Assembly: GCF_000689255.1 (NCBI RefSeq)
Contig: NZ_HG964446.1
Location: forward strand, 511,330-575,329
Direction of reading: 5' to 3'
Source: Mycobacterium triplex
GTDB taxonomy: Bacteria > Actinomycetota > Actinomycetes > Mycobacteriales > Mycobacteriaceae
Length of the DNA stretch: 64,000 nt
Each line of letters starts with the position of its first letter. Within the stretch, counting starts at the first letter, position 1. Made by a program: the position numbers and the translations under genes. Below, in pieces: positions 9,355 to 18,211 of the stretch. Below the pieces are notes generated by a model. That model saw only the letters and a program-made list of their open reading frames with translations, was not told the DNA's origin and searched no databases.

Positions 9355-10664
9355 AATCATTCTCAGAGCGCAGCCGCCTTGTCATCGGCGGGATCGCATT
9401 AGGACTAACGGCCGGAATCGTCTCGGCGGCATTGAACTACGACAAGCTACCCTTGATCAACCAAAACAAGAAGTACTCCGCCTATTTCGCTGAGGCCGGA
9501 GGCCTGACTCCCGATGCCGCCGTACAGATTTCAGGGCTACGCGTGGGACAGGTTGAAAGTATCGGGCTGGACGGTCCCAAGGTGCTGGTCACCTTCAACA
9601 TCAATAAACACATCCCCATCGGTGATCGCACCGAGGCGGCCATTAAGACCAAGACCCTGCTGGGCGCAAAAATCCTCGAGCTCACCCCCCGCGGCAACGG
9701 TCGCCTGCGTGGCCCAATCCCGATCGACCGGACCCAATCGCCCTATCAGCTCCCCGACGCCCTAGGCGATCTGACGTTGACCATCAGCGGACTTAACACA
9801 GACCAGCTGTCGCAGTCGCTAGCCACGCTGTCGGATACGTTCAAAAACACACCTCCTACTTTGAAGTTGGCGCTACAGGGAGTCACCCGGTTTTCCGACA
9901 CTCTCAACAGGCGCGACGAGCAGCTGCGCCACCTGTTGGCTAATGCGAACAAGACAACAGCGGTGCTGGCCGAGCGTAGCGATCAGGTGGTCAGCTTGGT
10001 CGCCAACACCAATTCGCTGCTGGCACAACTGCGAAGCCAAAGCGCAGCGCTGGACCAGATTTCAGCCAACATCTCGGCGCTAGCCATCCAACTCAAAGGC
10101 TTCATCGCCGAAAACCGTGACCCGTTCAAGCCGGCCCTGGACAAACTCAACGGGGTCCTCACCATCGTCGACAACCGCAAAGAACAGCTCCAAAAAGTCA
10201 TCAAACAGCTCAACGCATATCTCATGTCGCTCGGGGAATCGGCGTCATCGGGCCCATTCTTCAAGGCCTACATCGCCAATCTTCTGCCGGGACAGTACTT
10301 GCAGCCCTTCATCGACGCTGCATTCTCAGACCTCGGCATAGATCCCAACGTCCTGCCGCCGTCGCAACTCACTGACCCGCAAGTAGGGCAGCCGGGAACG
10401 CCCGCGCTTCCGGTGCCTTATCCGCGCACCGGCCAGGGTGGTCCCCCGAATCTGAACCTGCCCGACGCGATCACAGGCAAGCCGGGTGATACCCGCTACC
10501 CCTACCGGCCCCCACTGCCGGCGCCACCTCCTGGCGGACCCCCGCCGGGACCTCCTGCGACCCCGCCGGGTCCGTGGCCGACACCAGAGCCACAATCCAC
10601 GACCGTCACATTCCCACCTCTCGACATGCCCGATCAGCCAGCGCCGCAAAGGAGTCGGCAGTGA
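9351..10664 (+). CDS. mceC: MceC, MCE-family protein
   Basis: The GTG at 9351 overlaps the mceB stop and gives 437 residues beginning MKSFSERSRLVIGGIALG; the frame is open further upstream but that part lies inside mceB. An N-terminal membrane segment is followed by the MCE domain (YSAYFAEAGGLTPDAAVQISG), helices rich in Gln/Leu, and a proline-rich tail from about residue 340. It is predicted to be one subunit of the hexameric Mce channel. It overlaps mceD by 4 bases (GTGA). Confidence 0.93.
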   Translation: MKSFSERSRLVIGGIALGLTAGIVSAALNYDKLPLINQNKKYSAYFAEAGGLTPDAAVQISGLRVGQVESIGLDGPKVLVTFNINKHIPIGDRTEAAIKTKTLLGAKILELTPRGNGRLRGPIPIDRTQSPYQLPDALGDLTLTISGLNTDQLSQSLATLSDTFKNTPPTLKLALQGVTRFSDTLNRRDEQLRHLLANANKTTAVLAERSDQVVSLVANTNSLLAQLRSQSAALDQISANISALAIQLKGFIAENRDPFKPALDKLNGVLTIVDNRKEQLQKVIKQLNAYLMSLGESASSGPFFKAYIANLLPGQYLQPFIDAAFSDLGIDPNVLPPSQLTDPQVGQPGTPALPVPYPRTGQGGPPNLNLPDAITGKPGDTRYPYRPPLPAPPPGGPPPGPPATPPGPWPTPEPQSTTVTFPPLDMPDQPAPQRSRQ

Positions 10665-12001
10665 CAAGACCACGCATCAGGGCGGTACTAGCAAGTGCCC
10701 TGGCACTCGTACTGGTCGCCGGATTCTTCACTGCGCTGCGGGCTAACAGCCGGATCGACCGCACCCACGTGGTGGGCTATTTCGCGAACAGCACAGGCAT
10801 TTTCGTCGGAGACGACGTGCGAATTCTAGGTGTCCCCGTCGGAAAGATCGATCGGATCGAGCCCCAAGGTACCCGGGTTAAAATCACCTTCTGGTACGAC
10901 GCCGCATACAATGTGCCGGCCGAAGCCAAGGCCGTGATCTTGTCTCCATCGCTGGTGCCGGTGCGAGCCATCCAACTGACACCGGCGTACACCGGCGGAC
11001 CCGCGATGGTCGACAACGCCGTCATTCCACAAGAACGCACCGGCGTTCCGCTGGAATGGGACGAGCTCCGCCAACAACTGCAAAAACTCACCACGACATT
11101 GGAACCGACCCAGCCAGGCGGTGTTAGCGCATTGGGGTCTTTTATCAACACAGCCGCGGACAACCTGCGCGGCCAAGGCGCCAACATCCGAAAAGCACTC
11201 ATCGAACTCTCACAAGCGTTTTCAGCGCTAGGTGATCACAGCGACGACATTTTCTCCACCGTTAAGAACCTGTCGACCCTAGTGTCGGCCCTACGAGACA
11301 GCACCGACGTCATACGTCAGCTAAACGCAAATCTGGCCGCGGCGACAGCACTGCTGTCCAACGGCCCCAACGAGATCGGCAATGCGGTTCGCGACGTCAA
11401 CGACGTAGCCGCCGACGTGCAAAGCTTCGTCGCCGCCAACCGGGAAACACTGGGCACCACCTCAAACAAGGTGGCGTCGGTCAGTACCGCGCTCATCCAG
11501 AGTCTTGATGATCTCAAGCAGACACTTCACATCGCCCCGAACACGGTCCAAAACTTTATCAACGTCTATCACCCAGCCCAGGCCGCAATAGCCGGTGCAG
11601 CAGTCGTCAACACCTTCGCTAACCCGATCACCTTCCTGTGCGGAGCTATCCAGGCTGCCTCCCGGCTCAACGCCGAGCAGTCGGCGAAGCTATGCGTGCA
11701 ATACCTGGCGCCGATTGTCAAGAATCGCCAATACAACTTCCTGCCGCTGGGCTTTAACCCGATAGTTGGCGCGACAGCGCGGCCCAATGAGCTGACGTAC
11801 AGCGAAGATTGGCTACGGCCCGACCATCGTCCCAGCCAACCGCCACCGACTGCACCGCCGGCCGACTCGCTGAGGCCACCCGCAGAGGCGCCGCCACCAG
11901 CCGATCTGCCAGTCGCGTCGCCGCCCAATCCCGAACTGCGCCAGACCAATCCAGCGCAAGGTTTACAGGGACTCATGATGCCACCAGGAGCGGAATCGTG
12001 A
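10661..12001 (+). CDS. mceD: MceD, MCE-family protein
   Basis: The GTG at 10661 overlaps the mceC stop and encodes 446 residues starting MTRPRIRAVLASALALVLVAGFF, a positively charged N-terminus plus membrane anchor. The MCE domain follows (VVGYFANSTGIFVGDDVRILG). The C-terminal portion is proline-rich (PPPTAPPADSLRPP). It is the standard fourth Mce subunit, coupled at both ends to neighbours by 4-base overlaps. Confidence 0.93.
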   Translation: MTRPRIRAVLASALALVLVAGFFTALRANSRIDRTHVVGYFANSTGIFVGDDVRILGVPVGKIDRIEPQGTRVKITFWYDAAYNVPAEAKAVILSPSLVPVRAIQLTPAYTGGPAMVDNAVIPQERTGVPLEWDELRQQLQKLTTTLEPTQPGGVSALGSFINTAADNLRGQGANIRKALIELSQAFSALGDHSDDIFSTVKNLSTLVSALRDSTDVIRQLNANLAAATALLSNGPNEIGNAVRDVNDVAADVQSFVAANRETLGTTSNKVASVSTALIQSLDDLKQTLHIAPNTVQNFINVYHPAQAAIAGAAVVNTFANPITFLCGAIQAASRLNAEQSAKLCVQYLAPIVKNRQYNFLPLGFNPIVGATARPNELTYSEDWLRPDHRPSQPPPTAPPADSLRPPAEAPPPADLPVASPPNPELRQTNPAQGLQGLMMPPGAES

Positions 12002-13131
12002 CCCGGCGCCGATGGGTCGGCGTCGTTGGTCTCGCGGTAGTGGCCGCGCTGGCCCCAGCAGCATGCGGTTGGCGGGGAGCGAACACACTGCCGCTGCCAG
12101 GAACCAGGGGCCACGGGCCGGGCGCATACAGCATCCAGGCGCAACTGCCCGATGTCGATAATATTCAACGTAATTCGCGCGTCCGAGTCGGAGATATCGA
12201 TGTCGGCACCGTCACGCAGATCCAACGGCAGGGATGGCACGCGCTACTGACCCTGACAATCGACGGCGACGTGCGACTGCCATCCAACGCCACGGCCACG
12301 ATCGGCCAGACCAGCCTCTTCGGCTCCAAACATGTCGAGCTCGCCCCACCCAAAGATATGCCACCACAGGGCAGACTGCACAACGGTTCGCAAATCCCGT
12401 TGTCATCCGCACGCACCTATCCCACAACAGAAAAGACCCTCGCAGCGGTATCAATGCTGCTCAACGGCGGTGGAATTGGGCAGATTCAAGACATCACGCA
12501 AGCGCTCAGCACGGCCTTCGCCGGACGTGAGCAAGACCTGCGTAGCCTCATTGAACAACTTGACACGTTCATTGGCTCCCTCAACAGCCAAATCGACGAC
12601 ATCATCGCGGCAACCGCAAGTCTGAACAACCTCGCCAGCCAAGTTGCCAACCAGAAACCGGTCATCGACAAAGCACTGAAAACTATTCCCAAGGCGCTAA
12701 CAGTGCTCAAGGACCACCGCCAGAGCCTGGCCGGCGCGTTGGACTCGCTAGGGAAGTTCAGCGCAGTATCCGCTGACTCAGTGAACCAGACCAAGGACAG
12801 CGTCGTGAAGGAGCTCAACCAGCTCGGACCAGTCCTGCAGTCACTGGCCGACGCCGGCCCCTCACTGACTCGCTCCTTGAGTTTGTTATCGACATACCCA
12901 TGGGTGAAAGAAGATGTCACGAACTGGTTCCGGGGTGACTTGGCAAACATCAGCCCCGTGTTCGATCTGACGCTCAGCAGACTTGACGCCGGGTTCTTCG
13001 TCGGTACCCGCTGGGAGGGCAACCTCACCGAGTTGGAGCTGCAATGGGGTCGCACGATAGGTCAAATACCCAGCCCCTACACCGCCGGCAACCCGTTAGT
13101 GGCTCCCTACCACTTCGACCAGGGGCCATAG
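11998..13131 (+). CDS. mceE: MceE, MCE-family lipoprotein (LprK-like)
   Basis: The GTG at 11998 overlaps the mceD stop and yields 377 residues. The N-terminus TRRRWVGVVGLAVVAALAPAACGW is a lipoprotein signal peptide with the acylation cysteine in a somewhat degenerate lipobox (PAAC). This fits MceE proteins, which are the lipoprotein subunits of Mce complexes. The MCE domain (YSIQAQLPDVDNIQRNSRVRVG) and C-terminal helical region are intact. It is followed by mceF after 2 bases. Confidence 0.92.
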   Translation: MTRRRWVGVVGLAVVAALAPAACGWRGANTLPLPGTRGHGPGAYSIQAQLPDVDNIQRNSRVRVGDIDVGTVTQIQRQGWHALLTLTIDGDVRLPSNATATIGQTSLFGSKHVELAPPKDMPPQGRLHNGSQIPLSSARTYPTTEKTLAAVSMLLNGGGIGQIQDITQALSTAFAGREQDLRSLIEQLDTFIGSLNSQIDDIIAATASLNNLASQVANQKPVIDKALKTIPKALTVLKDHRQSLAGALDSLGKFSAVSADSVNQTKDSVVKELNQLGPVLQSLADAGPSLTRSLSLLSTYPWVKEDVTNWFRGDLANISPVFDLTLSRLDAGFFVGTRWEGNLTELELQWGRTIGQIPSPYTAGNPLVAPYHFDQGP

Positions 13132-13133
13132 AA

Positions 13134-14591
13134 GTGTTCGGGTTGCATCTGCGAAAAAGATCTGTCATCCAATTGGTGGTCTTCACCGTCATCTCCCTGA
13201 CAGCGGCGCTGATCATGGGACTGGACTACATGCGTCTGCCCAGCCTCCTGTTCGGCGTCGGCCACTACGAGGTAACCATGCGGTTGCCCGAATCCGCCGG
13301 GTTGTACCAGCGGGCCAACGTCACCTACCTTGGCACCGAAGTAGGCCAAGTAAAGACGATTCACCTGACAGATAACGGCGTCGAAGCGGTCCTGTCACTC
13401 AACTCAGACATCGCCATCCCAGCCGATCTCGACGCCCAAGTGCACAGTCAGACAGCTGTCGGTGAGCAGTATGTGGAGCTGCTGCCGCGCAACGACACCG
13501 CGCCGCCCCTAAAAAACGGCGATGTCATCGCTCGCAACCGAACCACGATTCCACCCGATATCAACGAACTTCTGGCTGCGACCAACCGCGGTTTGCAGGC
13601 CATTCCCGGCGACAACCTCAAGACCGTGATCGACGAGTCCTACACCGCTTTCGGTGGACTAGGTCCCGAAATCTCACGGCTAGTAAAGGGATTGACCTCC
13701 CTGGCGACCGATGCCCATAAGAATCTTGACGGACTCACTAACCTGGCGGACAACGCCGCGCCGCTGCTAGACACCCAATCCGACACAGCTGACTCAGTCC
13801 GTGCCTGGGCCGCTCACCTCGCCACCGTCACTGACCAATTGCGAACCCACGACAGCGACCTCGGCGGGATACTACGAAAAGGTCCTGGGGCAGCCGACGA
13901 AGCCCACCGGCTCCTGGACCGGCTGCACCTGACTTTGCCCATCATTCTGGCAAACCTAGCCAGCATCGCGCCCGTTCTTGTCACTTACCAGGCAGACCTC
14001 GAACAGCTATTGGTACTGCTGCCTTTGGGGGTGGCGGCCCTGCAAGCGACAACCGCGGGAAGTCTCTACAGCAATAATCCAGTCAAAGGTTTCCAACTCG
14101 ACTTCATCGCGAACCTCAACTTACCTCCCCCCTGCAGTACCGGATATCTACCGCCTCAGCAAATACGATCCGCCAGCGCCGAAGACTATCCGGATCGGCC
14201 GTCCGGCGATTTGTATTGCCGGGTTCCCCAGGACTCCCCACTCGATGTCCGTGGGGTTCGTAATATCCCGTGCGAGACGCGCCCAGGCAAACGAGCTCCC
14301 ACCGTCAAGATGTGCGAGAGCGACGAGAACTACGTCCCCCTCAACGACGGCTTCAACTGGAAGGGCGACCCCAACGCAACACTATCCGGCCAGCCCGTCC
14401 CGCAGTTGCCACCAGGCGCTGTTCCCACGACGGCGCCAGCCCCTTCACCAGTCGCGGTCGCCCCATACGACCCCAACACCGGCACCTACATCGGCCCCGA
14501 CGGGCAGCCGCACACCCAGTCGAACCTGACCCGCGACGGCGCCAAGCCCCGAACCTGGCAGGACCTCCTGACTCCGCCGAAAGGAAACTGA
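13134..14591 (+). CDS. mceF: MceF, MCE-family protein
   Basis: The GTG at 13134, two bases after the mceE stop, gives 485 residues beginning MFGLHLRKRSVIQLVVFTVIS, a membrane anchor. The MCE domain (YEVTMRLPESAGLYQRANVTY) is followed by a long helical region, a cysteine-containing segment (PPCSTGY, LYCRV, IPCETR, KMCESDENY) and a Pro/Thr-rich tail. The frame is open upstream inside mceE, but that part is not conserved. It is the last Mce subunit of the operon. Confidence 0.92.
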   Translation: MFGLHLRKRSVIQLVVFTVISLTAALIMGLDYMRLPSLLFGVGHYEVTMRLPESAGLYQRANVTYLGTEVGQVKTIHLTDNGVEAVLSLNSDIAIPADLDAQVHSQTAVGEQYVELLPRNDTAPPLKNGDVIARNRTTIPPDINELLAATNRGLQAIPGDNLKTVIDESYTAFGGLGPEISRLVKGLTSLATDAHKNLDGLTNLADNAAPLLDTQSDTADSVRAWAAHLATVTDQLRTHDSDLGGILRKGPGAADEAHRLLDRLHLTLPIILANLASIAPVLVTYQADLEQLLVLLPLGVAALQATTAGSLYSNNPVKGFQLDFIANLNLPPPCSTGYLPPQQIRSASAEDYPDRPSGDLYCRVPQDSPLDVRGVRNIPCETRPGKRAPTVKMCESDENYVPLNDGFNWKGDPNATLSGQPVPQLPPGAVPTTAPAPSPVAVAPYDPNTGTYIGPDGQPHTQSNLTRDGAKPRTWQDLLTPPKGN

Positions 14592-14594
14592 CCG

Positions 14595-15233
14595 TTGACA
14601 ATCCAGCCCCACACCGTGACAAAGCCGGCCGATGCGTCGATGGACGAGACCGGCAACATGGCGCCGCCAAGCGGCCGTGAGACGAACGAAGGCGCCACCG
14701 ATCACGCAGCGGACACCGACGAAGCGGCAATGCGCCGCCCACGGGCTCAGCGCCGTGCGCATCGACTCGCGCTCGCGCTCGGTCTGACAGTGGTCATCGG
14801 GCTGTGCGCGCTTATCGGTTGGCTCGAATGGCGGGCGCACCAGTCATACCAAGCCCGCCAGCTGCGCTCACTTTTTCTGCAAGTGGGACGCCAGGGCGCA
14901 GTAAATCTGACCACGATCGATTGGCAACACGCCGATGCCGACGTCCAACGCATCTTAAACTCCGCTACCGGCACCTTCTACGACGATTTCTCCAAGCGGT
15001 CGCAACCCTTCATCGATGTGGTCAAGCAGGTCCATTCGAAATCCGAAGGCACGGTGACCGAGGCGGGGCTGGAATCCTCATCGGATAATGATGCCCAGGT
15101 TCTAGTCGCGGTAAGCGTGAAAAGTTCCAACACCGGTGCAGCAGAGCAGGATCCACGGGGTTGGCGAATGCGAATCTCGGTGCACAGAGCCGGCAACGAG
15201 GTCAAGGTGTCCAACGTGGAGTTCGTGCCATGA
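14595..15233 (+). CDS. Mce-associated membrane protein 1
   Basis: A TTG at 14595 with a GAAAGGA ribosome site, three bases after mceF, encodes 212 residues. The acidic N-terminal cytoplasmic region (1-55) is followed by one membrane span (LALALGLTVVIGLCALIGWL) and an extracytoplasmic domain of the Mas/SnoaL-like type found after mce operons. Such proteins are thought to stabilise or link Mce complexes. It overlaps the next Mas gene by 4 bases. Confidence 0.85.
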   Translation: MTIQPHTVTKPADASMDETGNMAPPSGRETNEGATDHAADTDEAAMRRPRAQRRAHRLALALGLTVVIGLCALIGWLEWRAHQSYQARQLRSLFLQVGRQGAVNLTTIDWQHADADVQRILNSATGTFYDDFSKRSQPFIDVVKQVHSKSEGTVTEAGLESSSDNDAQVLVAVSVKSSNTGAAEQDPRGWRMRISVHRAGNEVKVSNVEFVP

Positions 15234-15880
15234 GCACAACAGTAAGGGGTGGCCGTAGCGGAGACACCGTCCACGAGGAGACCGCTCCGGTAGCCGCACC
15301 GACGACATCCGAGACACCTCAAGACGACGAGGAATCCGCGGACGGCGCCTCGGACGCGATTGGCGTCAAGACTGCTGGGAAACAGCGTAATACGGACGGA
15401 AGATGGTCGCGCGTAATCGTATTCGCCGTTATACCCGTGTTGGCGATGGCCTTGGCTGCGGTAGCGGGGTATCTGAAGTGGCAGGACGCGTCAATCCGTG
15501 AGTCGGATAGCTGGGCCGCACAGTCTGTTCGGGTTGCGACCGAAGACACAATCGCAATGTTGTCCTACCACCCCGAAACGGTGGATAAAGAACTCACCAC
15601 GGCCCGCGACCGAATGACCGGCAACTTTCGCGACGCGTACCTGCGGCTTATCAATGAGGTTGTTATTCCCGGCGCCAAACAAAAACGTGTCACGGCGGTG
15701 GCTACGGTTCCGGCGGCCGCTTCGGTATCAGTGACCGAAAATCGGGCGGTCGTCATGGTTTTCGTGAACCAAACCACGACGATTGGCAATGATCCGCCCA
15801 CCGACACCGTATCCACTGTGCGGGTCACCCTCGACAAAGTCAATGAACGATGGCTCGTCTCTCAATTCCAGCCCATCTAA
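15230..15880 (+). CDS. Mce-associated membrane protein 2
   Basis: The ATG at 15230 overlaps the preceding stop (ATGA) and gives 216 residues. It has a long acidic N-terminus, one membrane helix (VIVFAVIPVLAMALAAVAGYL) and a conserved periplasmic domain ending TVRVTLDKVNERWLVSQFQPI, as in the second Mas protein of mce operons. The architecture parallels the preceding gene, from which it probably arose by duplication. Confidence 0.85.
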   Translation: MSTTVRGGRSGDTVHEETAPVAAPTTSETPQDDEESADGASDAIGVKTAGKQRNTDGRWSRVIVFAVIPVLAMALAAVAGYLKWQDASIRESDSWAAQSVRVATEDTIAMLSYHPETVDKELTTARDRMTGNFRDAYLRLINEVVIPGAKQKRVTAVATVPAAASVSVTENRAVVMVFVNQTTTIGNDPPTDTVSTVRVTLDKVNERWLVSQFQPI

Positions 15881-16230
15881 GCCGCCCGGTATCGATGATG
15901 GCTCCCGTAACCGCGATCTTTTGTATTGCGACGCTTCTCACTCCGCGCGCCTCTGCTGACGCGGTGGCATATTTGCTCAACGTAACTGTGCGGCCGGGCT
16001 ACAACTTCCCCAACGCTGACGAGGCCTTGCGCTACGGACACGGCGTCTGCGACAAGGTGAGTGCAGGACACACTTACGCGCAGGTCATGGGCGACATCAA
16101 AGCTGACTTCAACACCTCCGACGAATACCAAGCCTCCTATCTGATCAGTCAGGCCGTCAATGAGCTATGCCCGGCGCTGATCTGGCAGTTACGACAATCA
16201 GCGGCCGGCTACCGGCCACCGACGCCGTGA
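15850..16230 (+). CDS. Secreted DUF732 domain protein
   Basis: A 126-residue secreted protein with a signal peptide (MMAPVTAIFCIATLLTPRASA, cleavage after ASA) and a DUF732 domain, recognised by AVAYLLNVTVRPGYNF, YGHGVCDKVSAGHTY and LISQAVNELCPAL with two cysteines likely paired. The function of DUF732 proteins is unknown; they are small mycobacterial exported proteins. The start at 15850 overlaps the Mas2 gene by 31 bases; the ATG pair at 15895/15898, downstream of its stop, is an equally reasonable start and leaves the signal peptide intact. Confidence 0.75.
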   Translation: MARLSIPAHLSRPVSMMAPVTAIFCIATLLTPRASADAVAYLLNVTVRPGYNFPNADEALRYGHGVCDKVSAGHTYAQVMGDIKADFNTSDEYQASYLISQAVNELCPALIWQLRQSAAGYRPPTP

Positions 16231-16253
16231 CAACGGCAAAAAGGAGAACCAAC

Positions 16254-16904
16254 GTGATGTATCGAACACTTGCGCTTCCTGCATCGATTGCCGTGGTTGC
16301 CGGCGCCGTGCTCGGAGCCCGCGCCGCGCACGCCGACAATGACAACAACACGCTCATACCGAACAACAAGCGACTCAACGACGGGATCGTGGCCAACGTT
16401 TACACCATGCAGCACCAGGCAGGGTGCACCAACGACGTGAAGTCCAATCCTCAGTTACGGCAAGCCGCACAACGGCACACCCATGATGTGCTGATCAACC
16501 GGAGCCTCGACGGCGACATCGGATCGGATGGTTCCACGCCAAACGACCGCGCGTCCGCCGCCGGGTTCGAGGGAAAGATCGCCGAAACCGTGGCAATCAA
16601 TCCCGCAATCGCGATCAGCGGCATCGAGGTTCTCCACCAGTGGTATTACAACCCCGCAGATTTCGCCATCATGTCCGACTGCGCCTACACCCAAATCGGG
16701 GTGTGGTCGGAAAACAGCCTGGATCGGAGCGTCGTGGTCGCTGTGTATGGGCAGCCACAGCGGCCGATCGACACGCGAGGCAGTGTAAGTGGACCGGATC
16801 CGAACCCAGATTATGACGCCAGCGATGAGGTCGAGTTCGGCATGAAATGGCTGCCCTGGATTCTCCGGGGCGTGTACCCACCCCCCGCCTACCCTCCGCA
16901 ATAG
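16254..16904 (+). CDS. Secreted CAP-domain (SCP-like) protein
   Basis: GTG 16254 (or ATG 16257) follows AAGGAG and gives about 216 residues. A signal peptide (MYRTLALPASIAVVAGAVLGARAAHA) precedes a CAP domain with VYTMQHQAGCTNDVKSNPQL, HTHDVLINR and IEVLHQWYYNP. The mature protein ends in a Pro-rich stretch (YPPPAYPPQ). CAP proteins bind lipids or sterols in other organisms; proximity to an mce operon suggests a role with the same lipophilic cargo, but this is inference. It is the last gene of the mce transcription unit, converging with the alcohol dehydrogenase. Confidence 0.8.
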   Translation: MMYRTLALPASIAVVAGAVLGARAAHADNDNNTLIPNNKRLNDGIVANVYTMQHQAGCTNDVKSNPQLRQAAQRHTHDVLINRSLDGDIGSDGSTPNDRASAAGFEGKIAETVAINPAIAISGIEVLHQWYYNPADFAIMSDCAYTQIGVWSENSLDRSVVVAVYGQPQRPIDTRGSVSGPDPNPDYDASDEVEFGMKWLPWILRGVYPPPAYPPQ

Positions 16905-16996
16905 GCTTGAGAGTCTTACCGGAGCGCTGCGGCAGCGAGCCGCCGTGCTGGAAAGTCTGCGCTAGCTCGCTGACCGCGCTCAGGTCGTCTATCTGC

Positions 16997-18106
16997 TCAC
17001 GGGCAGATGACATAGTTGCTGAACCCGCCGCGACGATTTTTCATGAGCGACAAAGCATCGTTGACGTCAGCGAGTTTGAAAATTTCGTGCTCAAACACCG
17101 ACAGATCGACTTGACCGGCGGCCGCCATGTCGGCCATCTCTTGGCCATCGGCGGTAGTAAACCACGTGCTGCCGATAAAGGATTGGTCCCTCGACATAGC
17201 CGCGAACATATCAATCGGAACCAATTCGGTGACCCCACCGACGTTGACATGAACGCCGCCTCGGCGCAGGGTGCTCATCGCAGTAAGCAATGGTTCCTTC
17301 GGCGTCTCCGTAAACAGAGCGTCGATGACAGCTGGCACTCCGGTGCCGCCGGTGAGCCTGTGCACCCAATCGGTAAGCGGCTCCTCGTCATAGGCGGAGT
17401 GAACTTGGATTCGCCCGGGATTGATGGCACGCACACTCTCAAGCAAACCACGGTCGCGACCTGTACCAAGGATTTGTTGAACCCCCAGTCCCAACGCGAA
17501 CAAGGCAATGCCCAGCCCCAGGGTTCCGCTGATGCCATTGATGAGCACGGTGCTCCCCGGCCCCACTCCGGCGCGACGTAGGGCCCGATAGCCAGTGCCA
17601 AGGTACCCCCAGCGTGCCGCCGTCTCGTGCGAGACCTGGTCGGCTAGCTTGACCAAACTGTATACCGGTGCCGTCATGAACTCGCAGAACCCTCCGTACG
17701 GATAGTCGTCAAACAGCGCCTGAGAGTGCTTGCTGAATCCGAAATAGCCGTTGAATGTGAACGCCGGGCAGGACTGCGGGTGGTACATGCGGCAGTCTCG
17801 GCAGCCCCCACAGTACCTGGCCGGGTTTACATAAACGCGATCTCCGATTTCCAGGCCGTGCACCTGGGCTCCCTTTTCGACGACCACGCCAGTCGCGTCA
17901 AGACCGAAGACAGCTGGCAGTTTTGGCATGCAGAGGACCGGAAAGTCATACAAGCGGCGTAATACATTTCCTAGGTTGGGCACGATTCCGCATGCCTTCA
18001 CTTCAACCAGCACGTCGGTGGGTCGAGGGACGGGAACCTCGACTTCATCTATGCGCAGGGGCTCGCCAATCTTATGCAGGCGCGCGGCCCGCATGGTGCG
18101 TGACAT
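16997..18106 (-). CDS. Medium-chain (zinc-type) alcohol dehydrogenase with altered catalytic zinc site
   Basis: This 369-residue MDR protein keeps the structural zinc site (CGGCRDCRMYHPQSC) and the NAD(P) Rossmann loop (INGISGTLGLGIALFALGLG). However, the usual GHE of catalytic zinc binding is replaced by GLD (VFGLDATGVVVEKG), so its catalytic metal site is atypical. It probably oxidises or reduces an alcohol, aldehyde or enone. Two ATG codons (18109, 18106) follow GGAGG; spacing favours 18106. It lies upstream of no obvious operon partner but is codirectional with and about 100 bases downstream of the extradiol dioxygenase, suggesting joint function. Confidence 0.75.
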   Translation of the reverse strand: MSRTMRAARLHKIGEPLRIDEVEVPVPRPTDVLVEVKACGIVPNLGNVLRRLYDFPVLCMPKLPAVFGLDATGVVVEKGAQVHGLEIGDRVYVNPARYCGGCRDCRMYHPQSCPAFTFNGYFGFSKHSQALFDDYPYGGFCEFMTAPVYSLVKLADQVSHETAARWGYLGTGYRALRRAGVGPGSTVLINGISGTLGLGIALFALGLGVQQILGTGRDRGLLESVRAINPGRIQVHSAYDEEPLTDWVHRLTGGTGVPAVIDALFTETPKEPLLTAMSTLRRGGVHVNVGGVTELVPIDMFAAMSRDQSFIGSTWFTTADGQEMADMAAAGQVDLSVFEHEIFKLADVNDALSLMKNRRGGFSNYVICP

Positions 18107-18211
18107 CATTGTCCTCCTTGTCCATCCGTCGGGCAGCTACCTGACGTTACTTAGATAGCGTCTACCTACGCTCTGTGGCCCGGGCGCGGCACTGTCCCAA
18201 GGCAATTCCGG

